DNA from: Marisa cornuarietis
Lineage: Eukaryota; Mollusca; Gastropoda; Architaenioglossa; Ampullariidae
Reading direction: 5' to 3'
NCBI GenBank assembly: GCA_004794655.1
Contig: SMMW01000559.1
Coordinates: forward strand, 1,860,001 to 1,924,000
DNA length: 64,000 bases
The translations under genes were made by a program, and so were the position numbers. The notes under the pieces are model-generated. The model did not search any database and had not been told where the DNA came from. It saw only the letters and a list, made by a program, of their open reading frames with translations. This document shows positions 46,901 to 55,759 of the stretch, one piece after another (positions within the stretch are counted from its first letter, which is position 1; each line of letters opens with the position of its first letter).

Positions 46901-49900
46901 CTACTCTTTCCCAAGCAGAGTGAGAATCTGAGAAGTGTGTATCTTTATCAGTAATGATCTGTGTTTTTGTTGTTAACTCTTTCTGGATTCTCTCTAGTTC
47001 TTCATCCGATCTGGCCTGAGATTCCATTAGCTCTATCACAGTCTTCTCAAGTGTTCTGCATTTTTCTTGGGTGATGGACAGCACACTCTCTCTTTCTTGC
47101 AGTTTGCTTTCAAGTTGTTCTATCTTTGCATGCATAGCGCCCTTTTCAGTACTTAATACTCTGCTATGGCAGATTAAGGCTGCTAGGGAGAGGTGGAACG
47201 AGAATCAGTGCCAGGACATAGAGGATGGAATGGCACGAGGTGACAGCAAAAAGGCCTATCAACTTCTAAAGACCCTCACTAAGACAGACTAGCAGAAGAT
47301 CTCAGTCATCGAAGACAGCAATGGTCACCTTCTCATAGAAGGCAATGCTGTACTCAACCGATGGACAGAATACTGCAAGGACCTGTACAACTACCAGCTG
47401 AAGACCGACGCCAACATCCTCCAAAACAACCAGGCTAGAGACAGCGAACCTGCAGACCTACCAGTCCTACGGGAAGAGGTCGAAAGAGCTGTACATAGTT
47501 TGAAGGGAGGAAAGTCACCAGGCGTTGATAACGTACCAGCTGAGCTGTTCAAACAGGGTGGTGAAGCAACTACAAAGGCCCAAACTGTCCTGTGCCGAAG
47601 AGTCTGGGAGCACAAGGAATGGCCCAGAGAATGGATGCAGTCACTAAACATACCCCTCCCAAAGATAGGAAACAGCAAACAGTGTCAGAACTACAGAACC
47701 ATAAGCCTTATCAGTCACCCAAGCAAAATCATGCTGAAGGTCATACAGAACCGCATCAGAACCACCGCAGAAGAGCTGCTAGCAGAAGAACAGGCTGGCT
47801 TCAGAACACGTAGAAGCACAGTTGAGCAGATCTTCAACTGTCGCCTTCTTATAGAAAAGCATCTTCAGCATCAGCGGGACCTTTACCACAACTTCATTGA
47901 CTTTAAAAAAGCATTTGACAGAGTCTGGCACGAGGGGCTATGGCATGTGATGCAGAAATTCAACATTGAAGAAGGGCTCATCCAAGTTGTTGAAGCGCTG
48001 TATAACAGCGCAACTAGTACAGTACTGTTGAACAACCAAATAGGAGCTTACTTTCGCACCACAGTAGGGGTTCATCAAGGATGTCCCCTATCACCCGTGC
48101 TGTTCAATATATTCTTGGAGAACATCATGCTCGAAGCTCTTCATGACCATCATACTTCCATTTCAATCGATGGAAGACCAATCTTCAACCTACACTTTGC
48201 AGATGACATAGATCTGTTAGCAGGTACAAACAAGGAACTGCAAGACCCCACCAGCAGACTGACAGACAGCTCAAATACATATGGAATGGAGACCAGCACT
48301 GAAAAGAGCAAAGCTATGATCAATGGCAAAGGCAAAGCAGAGATCTATATGAAAGGGGTACAGCTCGAAGAGGTAAGCAGCTTCAAGTACTTGGGAGCCA
48401 CCCTCTCCAAGGACGGCAGCTCCACGCCAGATATCTGCATCAGGATCGCAACAACAACAGCAGCAATGGCTAAGCTAGATAGGATCTGGCATAGCCACAA
48501 GATGAGGTTCACTACAAAGTACAGGTTGTACAAATCCCTGGTAGTGCCGATCCTGCTCTACGGATGTGACACGTGGACTCTGCTCGCCAAAACGGAAAGG
48601 AGAATCCAGGCATTCGAGAACAAGTGCCTGAGGAGGCTGCTCTGGATCTCATACAAAGAACACAAAACCAACGACTTTGTAAAAGAAACAAGATTGCCGC
48701 ACTCGTAGGACACCAGGAACCTCTACTATCAACAGTCAAGCGAGGTAAGCTGGTCTTCTTTGGCCATGTAACCTGGCACGACACCTTGTCAAAGACTATC
48801 CTTCAAGGCACCTTGGAGGGTGGCCGATGCCACGGTGGCCAGAGAAAGAGCTGGCTTATGAACGTCAAAGACTGGACTGGTCGTCCTGTACAGGACCTGC
48901 TGACTATCGCCCAAAACAGGCAAGAGTGGTGGGCTCTGTCAGCTGCTGCCTCTATCCATGTGCTCCCCGCAACACCAGGTGCCAGGCAAGGGATGACTGA
49001 CTGACTGACTGACTGACTGACTGACTGAATACTCTGAAGTCTTGTTGCATTTTCACATAGTCTTGAAGCAAAGCATCAGAAGTCTTCCGAGACCCCTCCA
49101 AATCTTCCTGCAGCTGTTTCAAAGACATCTGCAAATTATTTTCTTGTGTGGCATAGTCATCAAAGCCACTGCAGGCACTTTCTGCTGATGCTTCACAGTC
49201 TTCCTCCAGCCATCGACAGGTTTCCTTTAGGCTGGCATTCTCCACCTCTTTCTCCTGTATGTTGTGGAGGAAGCGCTTGTTCTGGATATTGAGATCTGTA
49301 TAGCAGTGACGTACCTTATCCAGGTCCTTCTTTAGCTTGTCCAACTCAGCTGATTGAATTGCTAGCTTTTCCTCTTTTTCTGTAAGTTGCTCCTCTGTCT
49401 TTTTGGTCAATTTGCTTAGCTCTTCCTTTAGTGATGTAATAATGCTGTTGTAGGTGTCTATATTTTTGTTGAATTGGGATTTTTGGGTTTCAAGTTCAGC
49501 TTGAAGTGATGAAAGCTGCAGATCTTTCTCTTTAACCTCGGTCTTCAAGTGATCATTGTCAGCAAATGTTTATCCATAAGTGTTGCTCTCAGGGTGTCAC
49601 ACAAATTGGTCTGCTGCTGCAGCTTATTCTGTATGTTGTTCACAATTTCTGACAACCTAATATTCTCTGCTACTTTGTTATCCAGCATGTTTCCAATTTT
49701 TTCCTTTTCTTTAACTGAGACATCAAGCTGGCTTCTGAGACAGAGTTTCTGCATCATGGGATTGAAGAGCATTTGTTGATGCCGCCATTTTATTTGACAG
49801 TTGTTTATTACTTTGTCTTAAACTTTGTACTTCTATTTCTAGCTGAGCATGGTTTGTCTTCACCTTTTGAAGTTCTTCCTGGGGTTTTGCAAGTTCTTGT

Positions 49901-52900
49901 TCAAGAAAAGACTTTGCATTACTTAGCTGGGCTGATAGAAAGGCAATAATTTTAAGAAAGCATCTGTGTCTACCATGCTACACTTGTATTGATCATTTGC
50001 TCATACCTGGAGAGTTAGTTCCCCTACAAATCTTCAATCAAGCACAACAGTGATGGAGCGAAAATGACAAAGAAAAGCACTATGGCATGATTTAAATAGT
50101 TTTATTTTCAATATTAAAATAAACTTTAATTTATAGTTGTTTGAAGTTATGGATCCTGAAAGCAGAAGGTTGATTTTCCTGGAAAGAACCCTCTCAGTTT
50201 CGACATGATTTTAATGGATTTTGATGAGTCTTAATAAGGAGGTTTTACTATTTCTTAGTTGTAGAGAATTCAGATTATTAAGTTGTCAAGTATTTCAGTG
50301 TGGATCTGATCCAAAGTTGCTTACAGAGAGACAAGATTTAAATGGTCACTTAGCACTTGATGAAAGAGGATAATATTCCTATTTCTTGACATTTGAAAAC
50401 CATTATACCATTTGGATACCATGCTGTTGCAGGCACCACGCTGGGGCATGTAGACAACCTGCAACGCCTGCAAGAGATATGCAAAGCCAACCAGATCTGG
50501 CTTCATGTAGAGGGGTAGGAGTTATATGTTGTCTACAGCATAGCATTAAATCAGTAAATTAACAGAGGGACTATAAGGGACAGCTACTTTTTCATTACAT
50601 TCTCCAGTTTTTGGGGGGAGGCGTTTTGTTGTTTTTTTTGGAAGAAGTAATAATATGAAATCTTTTTGTGCAGGACCCACTTGGCAACCCTGACCCTGCT
50701 GTCTGTGCCAACATCTGTGTCCTCTGCCCAGTCTGGAGACAGTCTTACTGTCACCTTAGGGACCTGGCTAGGTATACCTGGGCTGCCCAATGTTGTATCC
50801 TAAGAACTTGGGGCAGGTGTTATTGAAATATTGGTTATTGAATAATTATCAAGAAACAGCATTAATGTATGGTTGTGGCTGCAAGATTATTTGTAAAGTG
50901 AAAGATAGCTGGTGACCGGACACTTCATCCCCGGATACTTAATCCCCGGACACTTAATCCCCTAGACACTTCATCCCCAGACACTTCATCCCCAGACACT
51001 TCATCCCAGACACTTCATCCCCAAATCGTGACACAACACTCAAAACTGCTATTTTGTGAACTATAAATAGTATAACCGTAAGAGAAATGTGTCGCGTGGT
51101 AACTCTGGGTAACTCTCGTAAGACTGGGATGTTATAAATGTTGAAGTTAAGTATTATTTGAATTTGAATTAAATTTTTCATTCACTTCATAATTTTTTGA
51201 GTTGAAATTTCATTTTGAGGATTAAGTGTCTGGGATCCATTGAAATATTGGTTATTGAATAATTATCAAGAAACAGCATTAATGTATGGTTGTTGCTGCA
51301 AGATTATTTTTAAAGTGAAAGATAGCTAGCAGACAAAGAAGAAAAAGTGCAATTTTAATGTTAATTTTTCTTGTATGCAGCATATTTTAATATCTGATAT
51401 AAAAACTCAAACACAAAAATGAGTGGTGAATGAGTCCTGTATCCTTTTAGTCACTGGGGAGTGAGGTATTAGAGATTGCACTTGCCTGGTGGCCAGCCTG
51501 ATTTTTTTCTTTTGAAGGGTGTTGGTCTGGGTAGTGCCTGTCTCCTCTACTGCTTTCCTTCCCCAGCCCTCTACAGGCTTAGGTACAATTTAAGCAGCTG
51601 GGTCAAATGGGGGAAGTAGGCTGCATTGGACATGGGCATTACACCAGATAGTGTTCACACTCTTAGCCTTTGACCCTTTAACCATTCAACTGTCTACGTC
51701 CCCTAATTCAAAGATGAGTGGAAGCTAAAAGGTCAATAGGTGTGTTAAGCACATCTCTTTGCTCCGAGATTATAGATGTCCGTGTTCTTCAGACATTTAA
51801 TGTGTTGTATGGGTTAATAAGATGTTAGTCTTATAACTGAGATGTTTTGATGTTTGTAATGATATCTTTGAGTACAAGTTTGTACTTTAGTTCCTTAACA
51901 AACTTTAGACAATTTTCAAAGAATCAGATGCCACTCTAGTTCATGCAGCTGGTCTGAACACATTTCACACAAAGCTGAAGTTAATGTGCCTACCCATTTG
52001 GATGGTGCTTTTGAACATCGGTCATGAGGGCATTGTCAAGCGCATCACATTCGCCTGTGATTTGGTCAGTACTCTATGTGTATATGTTGAGTGTGTACAT
52101 GAGAGAGAGAGAGAGATAGTATGTCTGTGTTCCTACATCTATGCATGTGAACACATGTGTGCATGTGTTTGAACGTGCTTATCAGTCATCTGTGCAGTAT
52201 TATTTTGTATCCAAAGATCCTAACTGGCATTTGTTCACTTCTGGACTTGTGTTTTTATGTCAGGCCAAGCAGCTGTATGATCAACTTGACCAGATCACAA
52301 CTGTCAAGCAAATTGTAGGTTTGCTTGTGTATTCCTCTCAAGTTTTCTGTTTTTCGGAAGATTTCCTTGTCAGCTTATTTCTTATCTTTTGTTTCTGCCT
52401 TTTTTTCATGTATCTTCTTACTGTCAGTTTGTGTGGGTGTGTTAGTGACTTAACTGCAAGCTAAAAAGAATGCTTGTTTTACTAATTGTTAAATATGACC
52501 ATTTTTACAAAAGAAAGGTGGGTTTGTCTCAGATTTTTACACATATTTTCATTATTTATACTTGTGGAGTTTTGCACCTTATAATATGATCTTCATATTT
52601 GAAATGTTGATGCTGTTAAGAGTCGAGACACGAAGACATCATCTCAGAGGGATTACAGGACTATAAGTGACTTGATAAGCAAAGCAATCAGTGCTTTGGT
52701 AAGTTAAAAAAATAATTTGTTTTCAATATCTCACATTCTCCCAAGAAAATAGCATAACTTCTAATTTTATAGCATTTTACTGTCTGCAGTTCCTTATTCT
52801 ATAAAGTTAGAACTAAATTCAGTCATACCATGTCATACAGACAAAAATAAACATTTGGTAATTTTGACCACTCAGAGAAGATGTGTTTGTTAAAGGCAAT

Positions 52901-53008
52901 TGTTAATTTTTTTGATAAATATTTGTTTACTTTTGATTTTACAGCTTGTGTTTGAAATTGCAAATCCCACTGTGGTGTTTCGCTATATGGAAGATATGTC
53001 AGCACCGG
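37806..53008 (+). CDS. PDXDC1: PDXDC1 orthologue, first 14 exons (3' part beyond or not found)
   Basis: This is a pyridoxal-dependent-decarboxylase-domain-containing protein 1 homologue. Fourteen exons joined by matching phases give 493 aa, co-linear with roughly the first 360-380 residues of the 788-aa human protein. Landmarks in order are the helical start (MFNPLMSDVEERVLKTTAIL), YHDDEREGLVRVCRLA, VIYLSAAARPGLGYYLC, VPCNTMFG, DVAVLEKLIQDDI, IWLHVEG, TWLGIPGLPNV, and PTVVFRYMEDMSAPG. The group-II decarboxylase fold is expected, but the PLP-contact Asp of HVDA is Glu here (HVEG), and I see no Lys where the Schiff-base Lys should be. A catalytic role is therefore doubtful. Exons 15 onward are not in the remaining 11 kb, which are filled by a MULE and gypsy elements in the opposite direction. 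No frameshift or stop occurs in the visible exons. Confidence 0.9.
38872..38948 (+). CDS. PDXDC1: PDXDC1 exon 2
   Basis: Acceptor tgtttcag, donor gtaaag. It encodes RMFNPLMSDVEERVLKTTAI and leaves AA of a Lys codon. Confidence 0.82.
39469..39543 (+). CDS. PDXDC1: PDXDC1 exon 3
   Basis: Acceptor gtaaacag, donor gtaaga. It encodes QMEEERKERIRRRLTAHIPE and ends two bases into a Gly codon. Confidence 0.82.
39788..39886 (+). CDS. PDXDC1: PDXDC1 exon 4
   Basis: Acceptor gcttcag, donor gtaagt. It encodes VYSSGETRESVMMKLEQLIF and on. Both phases fit, though the polypyrimidine tract is weak. Confidence 0.75.
40371..40529 (+). CDS. PDXDC1: PDXDC1 exon 5
   Basis: It encodes IASSLKSYLSTLEEPELKRV and SDSQLWLSRLFR, matching the conserved segment ahead of the decarboxylase fold. 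Donor gtaagt. Confidence 0.88.
41212..41401 (+). CDS. PDXDC1: PDXDC1 exon 6
   Basis: This is the best-conserved exon: HDDEREGLVRVCRLA, VTDGFDALYSRPPVIYLSAA and ARPGLGYYLC. Donor gtaaga, phase 0. Confidence 0.93.
41402..43418 (+). other. PDXDC1 intron 6, mostly a dead LINE
   Basis: It holds the antisense LINE at about 41470-42460. The remainder (42460-43418) contains nothing I can identify. Confidence 0.65.
41470..42460 (-). mobile_element. Decayed LINE, reverse transcriptase part, antisense
   Basis: On the minus strand, 42444-42130 encodes the palm of a non-LTR reverse transcriptase (LEDLDVADDISLL, the usual FADD changed to VADD, then TGLTINIKKTEVM). The following thumb and tail segments down to about 41700 have several stops. 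The last 230 bases look like the element's 3' UTR. It belongs to a different family from the LINE at 47164-49027. Confidence 0.8.
43419..43487 (+). CDS. PDXDC1: PDXDC1 exon 7
   Basis: It encodes LGLPLSCICTVPCNTMFGAS and SKM, a conserved PDXDC1 segment. Acceptor tatgccag, donor gtgaaa, phase 0 at both ends. Confidence 0.88.
44066..44144 (+). CDS. PDXDC1: PDXDC1 exon 8
   Basis: It encodes DVAVLEKLIQDDIAAAKTPV and LLLAFA, matching the family. Acceptor ttgagtag, donor gtgtgc. Confidence 0.88.
45270..49960 (-). pseudogene. Coiled-coil protein retropseudogene split by a LINE
   Basis: Read on the minus strand, about 2.8 kb (excluding the LINE) encodes continuous heptad coiled coil rich in Gln, Glu, Leu and Lys, without introns. 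Sizeable pieces are at 49960-49545, 49548-49037, 47154-46887, 46856-46272 and 45874-45360. They are separated by stops and frameshifts, for example near 46870, 46265 and 45850-46080. Lack of introns and decay indicate a processed copy of a large coiled-coil protein of golgin, kinectin or centrosomal type; the parent gene cannot be named from coil sequence alone. At the LINE insertion site the two sides join in frame once the LINE and one target copy are ignored. Confidence 0.78.
47164..49027 (+). mobile_element. 5'-truncated LINE with 9-bp target duplication and TGAC-repeat tail
   Basis: The direct repeat AATACTCTG flanks it (47155-47163 and 49028-49036). The frame from 47164 encodes the end of the inter-domain region, a TAG at 47290-47292, then a reverse transcriptase (SPGVDNVPAELF, FIDFKKAFDRVWH, GVHQGCPLSPVLFN, FADDIDLL). 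A frameshift near 48690 separates the final FGHV segment. The 3' end is about eight TGAC units. One stop and one frameshift plus perfect target repeats indicate a fairly recent but inactive insertion. The clade is not assigned. Confidence 0.92.
50433..50514 (+). CDS. PDXDC1: PDXDC1 exon 9
   Basis: It encodes TTLGHVDNLQRLQEICKANQ and IWLHVE, the strand that positions the PLP-ring residue in related enzymes. Acceptor gttgcag, donor gtagga. Confidence 0.9.
50674..50794 (+). CDS. PDXDC1: PDXDC1 exon 10
   Basis: It encodes THLATLTLLSVPTSVSSAQS and GDSLTVTLGTWLGIPGLPNV. This is the region where active decarboxylases carry the Schiff-base Lys; none is present. Confidence 0.88.
50822..50910. repeat. 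89-bp direct repeat, left copy
   Basis: It matches 51239-51327 at all but about two of 89 positions. The pair exactly brackets MULE copy B. Confidence 0.9.
50911..51238. mobile_element. MULE-derived non-autonomous element, copy B
   Basis: It begins GGTGACCGGACACTTCATCC, with seven or more ACTT(A/C)ATCCC units, and ends GGATTAAGTGTCTGGGATCC. The interior is a shortened form of copy A. It is flanked by 89-bp direct repeats instead of a short target duplication. Confidence 0.82.
51239..51327. repeat. 89-bp direct repeat, right copy
   Basis: Second copy of the flank at 50822-50910, starting directly after the MULE copy B terminus. Confidence 0.9.
51909..52064 (+). CDS. PDXDC1: PDXDC1 exon 11
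   Basis: It encodes TIFKESDATLVHAAGLNTFH and on to IVKRITFACDL, matching the family. Acceptor aactttag, donor gtcagt, phase 0. Confidence 0.85.
52264..52314 (+). CDS. PDXDC1: PDXDC1 exon 12
   Basis: A 51-nt exon encoding AKQLYDQLDQITTVKQI. Acceptor atgtcag, donor gtaggt. Confidence 0.8.
52621..52698 (+). CDS. PDXDC1: PDXDC1 exon 13
   Basis: It encodes SRDTKTSSQRDYRTISDLIS and KAISAL, a less conserved insertion. The acceptor (ctgttaag) is weak, the donor gtaagt good, and phases fit. Confidence 0.7.
52945..53008 (+). CDS. PDXDC1: PDXDC1 exon 14
   Basis: It encodes LVFEIANPTVVFRYMEDMSA and P, matching the family's PVVVFRF segment. Acceptor tttacag, donor gtaaga. One base of a Gly codon carries over to an exon not seen in the window. 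Confidence 0.87.
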
Positions 53009-53225
53009 GTAAGATCTTTTGCAGTTATTTTTCATGGCTCTTTTAAACAGTAGATTTTGACATGAGATTATAATCTGTATTCTTAAAATCACAAAGAGTG
53101 GCATGTTTTGGTGCTTTTATGGTATTGGATATATCTGATTCATTCAACAAATACTAGAATCCTATTAGGAGGTGTGGGGGAATGACCATCATTTAATAAG
53201 AGAATAGCGTTTTTCTGATAGTGTC

Positions 53226-53319
53226 AGAAATAATGCATAGTACAGAAAATGTATATGCCTGACAGGGTGTCTAGAAATAATGCATAATACAGAAAATGTA
53301 TATGCCTGACAGGGTGTCT
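53226..53319. repeat. 47-bp tandem duplication at a MULE boundary
   Basis: Two adjacent 47-bp units (53226-53272 and 53273-53319) differ at one base. Each contains the target sequence TGCCTGACA and the first eight bases of the MULE copy C terminus. Confidence 0.88.
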
Positions 53320-54204
53320 GGTCACTTAATCCCCTAAAATTTAATTACCGACACTTAATCCCCTAGACTTTTAATCCCTATAGGCACTTAATCCCCAGAC
53401 ACTTAATCCTTTATAAAGCATTGTGTAATGCTTTTGTCAAAGCATCAAGTTTCCAGTAACATTAGTGACAGCCGGAAATGAAATAATCAAGCAGTTATCT
53501 ACTCACAATCATGAGTGCAACACAAAAAAGGCGATGGCAAAGAACGCAGTGGGAAAAATGAAGTAGAAGATGACTGAATCAACAACAAGGCCCATGGCTT
53601 GTCAAGCTGCAGTAAACTTCGACTTACTTCCATCTATTCTAATGGCTCTACCAAGTACTATAAACAGGACTCTGAACAGACATCGTTGGAAACTCAGTAA
53701 CAGAGGTGTCTACATAAGGATTGTCAGCTACACAAGGCATCTGTTCTAAAGTCATGCGCCGGCACAGAGAAATGTCCAAAGAGGAAGTATGCTGCATTGG
53801 CTAGGAGAATTAGCAACATTGTACAGTGATATGAGGCAATGGATCATCTTCTGTACCTCCGATCATTAGCTTACCTGTCATATTGATTAACAACAATTAC
53901 CTCACGATTACTTAAGAACAATTTTCATATCATATCGTTGAAGTACATTGAATTAAATAGCTCACATGAACTTCAACTAATGTTATAGATGTTGAAATGA
54001 TGTGGAAGTTAAGTATTATTTTAATTGTCAAACTTATTGTGATGTTTATATGAAAATAATTACTTGAATTTTAATTAAATTTTTCACTGACTTCATAATT
54101 TTTATAGTTGAAATTTCATTTTTAGGATTAAGTGTCTGGGGATTAAGTGCTTAGGGATTAAAAGTCTAGGGGATATTAAATGTGGGGATTAAGTGTTGGG
54201 GATT
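53312..54204. mobile_element. MULE-derived element, copy C, with FLYWCH-type remnant
   Basis: A 9-bp direct repeat TGCCTGACA flanks it (53303-53311 and 54205-54213), the size typical of Mutator-like elements. The left end carries repeated CACTTAATCCCC units and the right end the inverse GGGGATTAAGTG units. Between about 53455 and 53630 the plus strand encodes a decayed stretch with a THNHECNT motif and a KKAMAKNAVGKMK helix, resembling the tail of a FLYWCH zinc finger of MULE proteins, then a stop. This is the longest of the three copies. Confidence 0.82.
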
Positions 54205-54635
54205 TGCCTGACAAGCTTTTGAAAATCCAGAGGTGCTCTTTTTTATTGTTTGTTTTAATTGCTTGTTTTTTTTCTTTAATTAATGACAGAGAACCAAAAT
54301 AATTATGATGGTAATGATGATGAATGATGGCTATGAAATCTTACAACAATATAAATAATAATGAAAAGGAATTATTTAGTCATTTAGTATGGATGTATTG
54401 ATACAGTTGAGGTGCAAGTATGAAGACGTTCACATTCTCATATTCAAACTGTATAGGAAGAGTTAAGAAGTTGAGTACTTAAAGTCATATAGAAGCTCAA
54501 GTGACTGTAGCTTCTATTTTTAAGCTTAAAAAAGCTAAAACTCAGACTATTGGTAGTGCCACAGCACACAGATGATTATCATTTGCTCAGTTGGTCTTTT
54601 CCATTTTGTGCATGCCACTTATTTTACATACTCAG
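54205..54635. other. AT-rich DNA between MULE copy C and the gypsy array
   Basis: No gene, exon or repeat of note. It would be part of PDXDC1 intron 14. Confidence 0.6.
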
Positions 54636-55717
54636 TGTCACCTGCACTCTACAGTGCCTTTCAGACGAGTCAGTAACTATTAAAACAACAAACACAATTT
54701 GAATTTAAAGACAAATATAATTGAAAAGAAGAATTAATAATTAACTAAACAAAAAAATCTAAATTCAAAATAACAACTAAACACAGTCAAAAATTCAATG
54801 TTCACCCTTAGTTCCTTCAAACATAATATTCCCCTCACTCATAAAGGCGCAGTCCTCCACTCCTGAAGGCGCAGTCCTCCCAAACACAGTCTTCAGAAAA
54901 GAAAAGAAAACCCAACACAAATCACACAACACAGTCTCCGGTCCTGGTGCTGTCTCTTCTGAATCATGCACGCCCCCAGTCCCGACCGCCAACGAATGCA
55001 CAGTCAATTGTCCAGATGAATGAATAAAAAAAATGAAATAAAAAAAAAATAGTAAACCTAGACAGAAAATAACCATATTTAACCCACAATATATCAATAT
55101 CTAAATATTTCCCTCCCCCACTACAATAACATACATTCATCTATTTATCTCATACAAAAATTATATTAATCACTCTCTCAAACTCCACCATTTAAAAACA
55201 GTAAGTAACATAGACATACACTCACCTCAACAGGTTTAAATGACAAATTTTACTCAAGTCTGGTCAAGACTTGCTAAATAAACACAAGCCTGGTCAGGAC
55301 TTGGTACATAAAGTCTGGTCAAGACTTTCCCAACGCCCGAGGAGACCGTCAAGTTTCCCCGCTCCCGTCAAGGAGAACCAGCATACGAATAAAATCAAAG
55401 TACACCGAAACACTCTTCTCATTCTTTCCATCCCATCCTCTCAACAACAGACTTTATCACCATAAATCAATGGAAACAATAGAAACAAAGAAACCCCAAA
55501 ACTCTCTCCCTTCGTCACCATCCCCCTAAAACAACTTGTCACACCAGTTAATTAAGCAGCCGACCGGCCATCACGGCCCGGCACTGACTCACCCACTCAG
55601 ACCTCACACCGATACACATTAACTCTTCCGCTCACACCTCCCCCCTTCCAGTCCCGTTACCTGTCCCCTTTCAGGATAAAAATAAAAAAAAAAATTTAAG
55701 ACAGCAGGTTTGTGACA
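54636..55717 (-). repeat. Gypsy LTR 1 (3' LTR of the first element)
   Basis: The LTR is 1,082 bp and starts TGTCAC and ends GTGACA. Inside, a TCTGGTCAAGACTT motif occurs three times with slight changes at about 55258-55330. It matches the LTR at 60437-61514 with only a handful of differences. The 100-codon frame within it looks like chance. Confidence 0.95.
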
Positions 55718-55735
55718 AATAGCCCCCCACCAAAA
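55718..55735 (-). promoter_or_regulatory. Polypurine tract of the gypsy element
   Basis: Read on the minus strand, GGTGGGGGGCTATT lies directly before the 3' LTR start, the position where plus-strand priming is expected. Confidence 0.7.
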
Positions 55736-55759
55736 CCAACCAACGACTTGGTTAAGCTT

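Larger units (their letters stand above)
44145..50432 (+). other. PDXDC1 intron 8 (6.3 kb) holding a retropseudogene and a LINE
   Basis: About 45270-49960 is occupied by an antisense coiled-coil retropseudogene, itself interrupted by a LINE at 47164-49027. The flanks (44145-45270 and 49960-50432) are AT-rich and empty as far as I can see. Confidence 0.75.

Noticed and set aside
54795..55097. A 100-codon frame inside the gypsy LTR, repeated at 60593-60895, with a hydrophobic start
   Set aside because: It lies wholly inside the LTR, is duplicated only because the LTR is, and resembles no envelope or accessory protein.
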